Origin: Micromonospora matsumotoense
Lineage (GTDB): Bacteria > Actinomycetota > Actinomycetes > Mycobacteriales > Micromonosporaceae
Direction of reading: 5' to 3'
NCBI RefSeq assembly: GCF_900091525.1
Contig: NZ_FMCU01000026.1
Location: 1 to 64,000 of the forward strand
Length of the DNA: 64,000 bases
The notes under the pieces are model-generated. The model had not been told where the DNA came from and did not search any database. It saw nothing but the letters and a program-made list of their open reading frames with translations. Below are positions 60,064 to 64,000 of the stretch, piece by piece. How positions within the stretch are numbered: the stretch's first letter is position 1; each line of letters begins with the position of its first letter. Made by a program: the position numbers and the translations under genes.

Positions 60064-61920
60064 ATGACCCACTACAAGAGCAACCTTCGGGACCTTGAGT
60101 TCAACCTGTTCGAGGTCTTCGGGGCGGACCGGACGTTCGGCCAGGAGCCGTACACGGACCTGGACGTCGACACCGCCCGCAGCTTCCTCTCCGAGGTCGA
60201 CCGCCTGGCCCGTGAGGACCTCGCGGCCAGCTACCAGGACAGCGACCGCAACCCGCCGGTCTTCGACCCCGCGACGCACACCGCGCCGCTGCCGGAGTCG
60301 TTCAAGAAGTCGTACCAGGCGTTCATGGACTCCGAGTTCTGGCGGCTGGACCTCCCCGAGTCCCTCGGCGGCAGCAGCGCCCCGCGCGCCCTCTGGTGGT
60401 CGCTCGCCGAGCTGGTGCTCGGCGCCAACGCGCCGGTCTGGATGTACGCCTCCGGCCCCTCCTTCGCGCACGTGTTGCAGGTCGAGGGCACCGACGAGCA
60501 GAAGAAGTGGGCCAAGCTATTCATCGACCGGCAGTGGGCCTCCACCATGGTGCTCACCGAGCCGGACGCCGGCTCGGACGTCGGTGCCGGCCGGGCCCGC
60601 GCGGTCCCGCAGCCGGACGGCTCCTGGCACGTCGAGGGCGTGAAGCGCTTCATCACCTCCGGCGAGCACGACCTCAGCGACAACATCGTCCACTACGTGC
60701 TGGCCCGTCCGGTCGGTGTCGAGGGCGTCGGCGGCCCGGGCACCAAGGGGCTGTCCCTCTTCGTCGTGCCGAAGTTCCACTTCGACGCCGAGACCGGCGA
60801 CCTGGGCGAGCGCAACGGCGTCTACGCCACCAACGTCGAGCACAAGATGGGCATCAAGGTCTCCAACACCTGCGAGCTGACCTTCGGCGAGCACGGCGTA
60901 CCGGCCAAGGGCTGGCTGCTGGGCGAGAAGCACGACGGCATCCGGCAGATGTTCATGATCATCGAGTACGCCCGGATGATGGTCGGCACGAAGGCGATCG
61001 CCACCCTCTCCACCGGCTACCTCAACGCCCTGGAGTACGCGAAGAACCGGGTGCAGGGCGCCGACCTGATCCAGCAGGCCGACAAGGCCGCGCCCCGGGT
61101 CACCATCACCCACCACCCGGACGTGCGCCGCTCGCTGCTGATGCAGAAGTCGTACGCCGAGGGACTGCGGGCGCTGGTCTGCTACACCTCCACCTGGCAG
61201 GACAAGATCGCGATCGCCGAGGCGGCCGGCGACGAACCGGCCACCAAGCTGGCCAAGCGGGTCAACGACCTGCTCCTGCCGCTGGTCAAGGGCGTCGGCT
61301 CGGAGCGGGCGTACGAGCTGCTCGGCCACGAGGCGCTCCAGACGTACGGCGGCTCCGGCTTCCTGCAGGACTACCCGCTGGAGCAGTACGTCCGGGACGC
61401 CAAGATCGACACTCTGTACGAGGGCACCACCGCGATCCAGAGCCTCGACCTGATCTTCCGGAAGATCGTCCGGGACAACGGCAAGGCGCTCATGACGGTC
61501 GCCGGTGAGGTCCAGGAGTTCATCAGCACCGAGGCCGGCAACGGGCAGCTCAAGGAGGAGCGGCAGGCGCTCGGCCGGGCGCTCGCCGAGATCCAGCACA
61601 TCCTCGGCGTGCTGACCGGCTGGCTCGGTGAGGCCCAGGCCGGCGACACCCGCAGCCTTTACAAGGTCGGCCTGAGTAGCCGTCGCTTCCTGCTCGCCCT
61701 CGGCGACCTGGTCGTCGGCTGGCTGCTCCAGAAGCAGGCCGACGTGGCGCTGAAGGCACTGGCCGGCGAGGTCTCCACCGCCGACCGGGCGTTCTACACC
61801 GGCAAGGTGGCCGCCGCCCGGTTCTTCGCCCGCGAGGTGCTGCCCCGCATCGGCGCCGACCGGCGGATCATCGAGGGTGCCGACCTGGACATCATGGACC
61901 TCCCGGAGGAGGCCTTCTGA
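60064..61920 (+). CDS. fadE5: Long acyl-CoA dehydrogenase, FadE5-like
   Basis: A 618-residue acyl-CoA dehydrogenase of the long (about 600-residue) subfamily with an extra C-terminal helical domain. The N-terminus HYKSNLRDLEFNLFEVFG, the FAD segment MVLTEPDAGSDVGAGRARA and the active-site segment KIDTLYEGTTAIQSLDLIF (catalytic Glu) closely follow M. tuberculosis FadE5 as I remember it. It oxidises fatty acyl-CoAs and passes electrons to ETF. ATG with GGGGCCAGCGAAC upstream. It stands alone and carries the same operator as the etfD-like gene. Confidence 0.92.
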   Translation: MTHYKSNLRDLEFNLFEVFGADRTFGQEPYTDLDVDTARSFLSEVDRLAREDLAASYQDSDRNPPVFDPATHTAPLPESFKKSYQAFMDSEFWRLDLPESLGGSSAPRALWWSLAELVLGANAPVWMYASGPSFAHVLQVEGTDEQKKWAKLFIDRQWASTMVLTEPDAGSDVGAGRARAVPQPDGSWHVEGVKRFITSGEHDLSDNIVHYVLARPVGVEGVGGPGTKGLSLFVVPKFHFDAETGDLGERNGVYATNVEHKMGIKVSNTCELTFGEHGVPAKGWLLGEKHDGIRQMFMIIEYARMMVGTKAIATLSTGYLNALEYAKNRVQGADLIQQADKAAPRVTITHHPDVRRSLLMQKSYAEGLRALVCYTSTWQDKIAIAEAAGDEPATKLAKRVNDLLLPLVKGVGSERAYELLGHEALQTYGGSGFLQDYPLEQYVRDAKIDTLYEGTTAIQSLDLIFRKIVRDNGKALMTVAGEVQEFISTEAGNGQLKEERQALGRALAEIQHILGVLTGWLGEAQAGDTRSLYKVGLSSRRFLLALGDLVVGWLLQKQADVALKALAGEVSTADRAFYTGKVAAARFFAREVLPRIGADRRIIEGADLDIMDLPEEAF

Positions 61921-61998
61921 CCCCGACCGCCCCCGACCTGACCTGACCAGCCCGGCAAGGCCGGCGGCTCCGGGTGCCAGGTTCGCTGGGTGATTCGC

Positions 61999-62054
61999 AA
62001 GGGGGCCGATAATGCGGTATCCGGACGTCTGGATAGCGCACTATCGGCCCCCTT
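61999..62054. repeat. Long intergenic hairpin containing GCGGTATC
   Basis: AAGGGGGCCGATA at 61999-62011 pairs perfectly with TATCGGCCCCCTT at 62042-62054. The stem continues inward to 22 of 24 pairs, with the apex TGCGGTATCC. It could serve as the fadE5 terminator and belongs with the hairpins at 149 and 3067. Confidence 0.75.
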
Positions 62055-62248
62055 GTGCTGATCATGTGCGCCGAGTGCCGCACTGTCGGCCCCGTTGAGG
62101 TGATCGTGCCGGTCCGGTGCCGGCAGAAGAGGTCGGCGGCGCGGGATTTGCCGGGTCCGATCCCGGTAGGTGGGCCGCTGGGCGGGTAACCCGCGCGGAC
62201 CACGTCAGGGCACGCCCAACGGCCATCGCACGGGGGAGTGCAGCGCAC

Positions 62249-62518
62249 ATGGGCATTGGTAGCGGCATTTTTCTCATCGCGCTCGGCGCGATCATGACGT
62301 TCGCCATCCGGGCCGACGTCTGGTGGATCAATCTGCGCGCGGTCGGCTGGGTGTTCATCCTGGCCGGCCTGGCCGTGCTGCTCACCACGCTCTGGTTCTG
62401 GCAGGACCGGCGCAAGCGGGCGCGCACGCTCATCGTGGAGGAGAACCGGCTCTCGCACCCGACCGCGATGATGCCGCCGCCGCCCGACCCGCCGCCGCCC
62501 ACCGCGCCCCCGTCCTGA
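62249..62518 (+). CDS. DUF6458 small membrane protein 1
   Basis: An 89-residue protein starting MGIGSGIFLIALGAIMTFAI with two transmembrane helices (about residues 5-22 and 32-51, VGWVFILAGLAVLLTTLWFW), then a basic stretch and a Pro-rich end. It matches the DUF6458 pattern of actinobacteria. A paralogue lies at 63431. Role unknown. Confidence 0.85.
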   Translation: MGIGSGIFLIALGAIMTFAIRADVWWINLRAVGWVFILAGLAVLLTTLWFWQDRRKRARTLIVEENRLSHPTAMMPPPPDPPPPTAPPS

Positions 62519-62520
62519 CC

Positions 62521-62628
62521 CGCCCGGTCGTCTACGCCCGCCCGGTCGTCTACGCCCGCCCGGTCGTCTACGCCCGCCCGGTCGTCTACGCCCGCCCGGT
62601 CGTCTACGCCCGCCCGGTCGTCTACGCC
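62521..62628. repeat. 18-nt tandem repeat, six copies
   Basis: Six exact copies of CGCCCGGTCGTCTACGCC begin 2 nt after the DUF6458 stop. They are followed by two copies of a CGCCGGTTGGCCGG-containing segment (about 62629-62700). No gene is seen before the SixA stop at 62749. Confidence 0.95.
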
Positions 62629-62748
62629 CGCCGGTTGGCCGGGCCCACCGCGGTCGTCGAGGCCCGCCGGTTGGCCGGACCCGCCGGTCGTCCAAGGCCG
62701 GCTGGCTTCCGGCCCGCTAATGGGCGGGCCCGCCGGTGGCCGGAAGGA

Positions 62749-63306
62749 TCAGCCGCGGGCGGTGTGCCGGGCGATGATCGGGCTGTCGCCCGGGGTCAGG
62801 TCCGCCCACGAGGTCGTCGTGCGGTGCACCGCACGCGTCGTGCGGTGCACCGCGAGATCGGTGGTACGCAGCCCCTCCCGGTCGGCCAGTTCCGGGTCGA
62901 GGAGCGCCGAGAGCAGCGAGATGCCCGGATTGTGGGCGACGAGCAGGACCGTGTGGGCCTCCGGCTCGACCATGCGCACCAGGTCGAGCAGGTCGTCCGG
63001 GTGTGCCTCGTACGCGGCGGCGGCGTAGCGCACCACCGGGGCCGTCCCCGCCGGGCCACCCTCCGGCGGGACCCCGGTCATGCCGAGCGCCACGTCGTGC
63101 CAGGTCTGCCTGGTCCGGCGGGCCGCCGAGCAGAGCACCACGTCGGGGAGCAGCGCCTGCCGGGCCAGCCACGCCCCGGCGGCGGCGGCGTCCGCGTGCC
63201 CCCGTGCGGTCAGCCGCCGCTCGACGTCGGGGCCGTTTCCGGGTTGTTCGGCCTTGGCGTGTCGGAGCAGCACCAGTGTCCGTGTCTCGGCCTCGCCGTC
63301 CGTCAT
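62749..63306 (-). CDS. sixA: SixA-like phosphohistidine phosphatase
   Basis: A 185-residue histidine-phosphatase-superfamily protein. The RHG-type motif is LVLLRHAKAEQ (about residues 11-21). LTARGHADAAAAGAWLARQ and CSAARRTRQTW follow, and the second catalytic His lies in LLVAHNPGISLLSALL. It is likely to dephosphorylate phosphohistidine. Near the C-terminus the heptad RAVHRTT is duplicated by a 21-nt tandem DNA repeat (62815-62853). ATG at 63306. Confidence 0.9.
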   Translation of the reverse strand: MTDGEAETRTLVLLRHAKAEQPGNGPDVERRLTARGHADAAAAGAWLARQALLPDVVLCSAARRTRQTWHDVALGMTGVPPEGGPAGTAPVVRYAAAAYEAHPDDLLDLVRMVEPEAHTVLLVAHNPGISLLSALLDPELADREGLRTTDLAVHRTTRAVHRTTTSWADLTPGDSPIIARHTARG

Positions 63307-63430
63307 TCCCCCAGCTTGCCTGATTGACGCGTGTGTCGCCTGGGTATGTCGATGGGGCCACTCGCTCATCGATGCCCTCGATGGCCGTGGCGGGTGGGTA
63401 ACGCCAGTTGACAGCCAAGGAGGCGACGTC

Positions 63431-63721
63431 ATGGGCATCGGTGCCAGCATCTTCCTCATCGCGGTGGGTGCGATCTTCACGTTCGCCATCGACGCCGACC
63501 TGGGATGGCTCAACCTCGACGTGGTGGGCTGGGTGCTGATGCTCGCCGGCCTCGTCGGGTTGCTGACCACCCTCTTCTTCTGGAACAGCCGTCGCCGGGC
63601 CGTGGTCACCACCGCGGTGCGCCAGGACCAGGTCGTCGCCGACCGGGTCGTGCCGGTGCAGGGCGACCGGGTGGTGCGCGAGGAGTACCGCGAGGCGCGC
63701 GGCCCGGGTTACCCGGTCTGA
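63431..63721 (+). CDS. DUF6458 small membrane protein 2
   Basis: A 96-residue paralogue of the protein at 62249: MGIGASIFLIAVGAIFTFAI, then VGWVLMLAGLVGLLTTLFFW, then a charged Arg/Val-rich cytoplasmic tail (DRVVPVQGDRVVREEYREAR). GGAGGCGAC precedes the ATG by four nt. Two helices; role unknown. Confidence 0.87.
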   Translation: MGIGASIFLIAVGAIFTFAIDADLGWLNLDVVGWVLMLAGLVGLLTTLFFWNSRRRAVVTTAVRQDQVVADRVVPVQGDRVVREEYREARGPGYPV

Positions 63722-63742
63722 CCGCACCGCACCACATGATCT

Positions 63743-63772
63743 CAGGGGCCCCGCAACGGCGCGGGGCCCCTG
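63743..63772 (+). terminator. Terminator after DUF6458 gene 2
   Basis: A perfect 12-bp stem, CAGGGGCCCCGC at 63743-63754 and its complement at 63761-63772, loop AACGGC. Confidence 0.88.
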
Positions 63773-63818
63773 AACTGTTCCCCGGTCTGTTCCCTCTCGG
63801 CCGGGTCGAGACCTTGCC

Positions 63819-63886
63819 CGGTTCGAGCCCCGGGCCGGTTCGAGCCCCGGGCCGGTTCGAGCCCCGGGCCGGTTCGAGCCCCGGGC
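63819..63886. repeat. 17-nt tandem repeat, four copies
   Basis: CGGTTCGAGCCCCGGGC begins at 63819, 63836, 63853 and 63870. It is intergenic, between two convergent genes. Confidence 0.92.
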
Positions 63887-63938
63887 CGGGGCGGCCGGCG
63901 GCGGGGTGGCGCGACCATCCCGGCCACGGGGCGGGTGA

Positions 63939-64000
63939 TCAGGCGAAGACAGCGAAGTAGATCGCGATGTGGTGACAGAGGGCGGCGATCAGGGTGCAGG
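63939..64000 (-). CDS. 3' end of a membrane protein gene (cut by window edge)
   Basis: The last 19 codons before a TGA at 63939 read CTLIAALCHHIAIYFAVFA, a hydrophobic C-terminal helix with a Cys-His-His. The ending resembles hemolysin III/TrhA (PAQR) proteins, whose last helix carries a conserved His, but too little is present for a firm call. Confidence 0.4.
   Translation of the reverse strand, partial: CTLIAALCHHIAIYFAVFA

Noticed and set aside
62519..63327. Open frame translating the 18-nt repeat as RPVVYA repeats
   Set aside because: No start context, antisense to SixA over most of its length, and not in frame with the DUF6458 gene.

Overview
The window is chromosomal DNA from a high-GC actinomycete, most likely Micromonospora or a close relative in the Micromonosporaceae. 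The evidence is the strong G/C third-position bias, frequent GTG/TTG starts, the conserved fhaA-fhaB-pstP-rodA-pbpA-pknA-pknB locus facing trpG, a class E sortase, a DUF881 gene and crgA, an XRE/DUF397 pair, an F420-type LLM oxidoreductase, a snapalysin and two DUF6458 genes. There is no intact mobile element, prophage or CRISPR array. The mobile DNA I can support is a frameshifted tyrosine-integrase remnant beside a tRNA-Gly.

Layout. 1-460 is non-coding: a 33-nt tandem repeat, a long hairpin, then seven GATCAAC repeats spaced 21-24 nt. 461-5771 holds a GDSL hydrolase, a small amidohydrolase-like protein, a rhodanese, a decayed FAD-monooxygenase and two membrane proteins. 5932-14352 is a branched-chain acyl-CoA (leucine-type) catabolic cluster: TetR regulator, biotin carboxylase, HMG-CoA lyase, carboxyltransferase and AcdH-like dehydrogenase. 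It is interrupted by an unknown HTH/coiled-coil gene and a snapalysin, and no biotin carrier domain is visible. 14477-20300 holds an NB-ARC/TPR regulator, a divergent MarR-YceI pair and a GCS2-type ligase. 20301-27763 is accessory: low-complexity DNA, membrane proteins, two stand-alone PASTA proteins and an XRE/DUF397 unit. 27894-29770 is a two-gene glycan operon (SDR epimerase, TagA-type glycosyltransferase), followed by tRNA-Leu(CAG).

30221-43092 is the cell-envelope signalling and division core near the origin in actinobacteria. Two FHA proteins, a PP2C phosphatase, RodA, a class B PBP and two Ser/Thr kinases form one tightly packed operon. Facing it are trpG/pabA, a small membrane protein, a class E sortase and a DUF881 protein; crgA diverges from these. 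43379-53960 holds an EtfD-like membrane Fe-S oxidoreductase, a GPP34 protein, two CNNM transporters, two NlpC/P60 hydrolases (the second behind a c-di-AMP riboswitch), dcd, a flavin-binding protein behind an SOS-like box, and an M43 metalloprotease.

54195-64000 begins with tRNA-Gly(CCC) and the integrase scar. It continues with an LLM oxidoreductase, an ASCH protein, an internally deleted hydrolase pseudogene, a phosphoribosyltransferase, an RlpA-like protein, a SpoIIE-type phosphatase, a FadE5-like dehydrogenase, two DUF6458 proteins, a SixA phosphatase and the 3' end of a membrane protein.

The most interesting links are: (1) a shared palindrome GTTACTGnnnGGTAAC at the promoters of both the FadE5-like dehydrogenase and the EtfD-like oxidoreductase, which act at opposite ends of the beta-oxidation electron chain; (2) an SOS-like box on a leaderless flavoprotein promoter; (3) the iteron-like array at the left edge; and (4) three long intergenic hairpins that share a GCGGTATC core.
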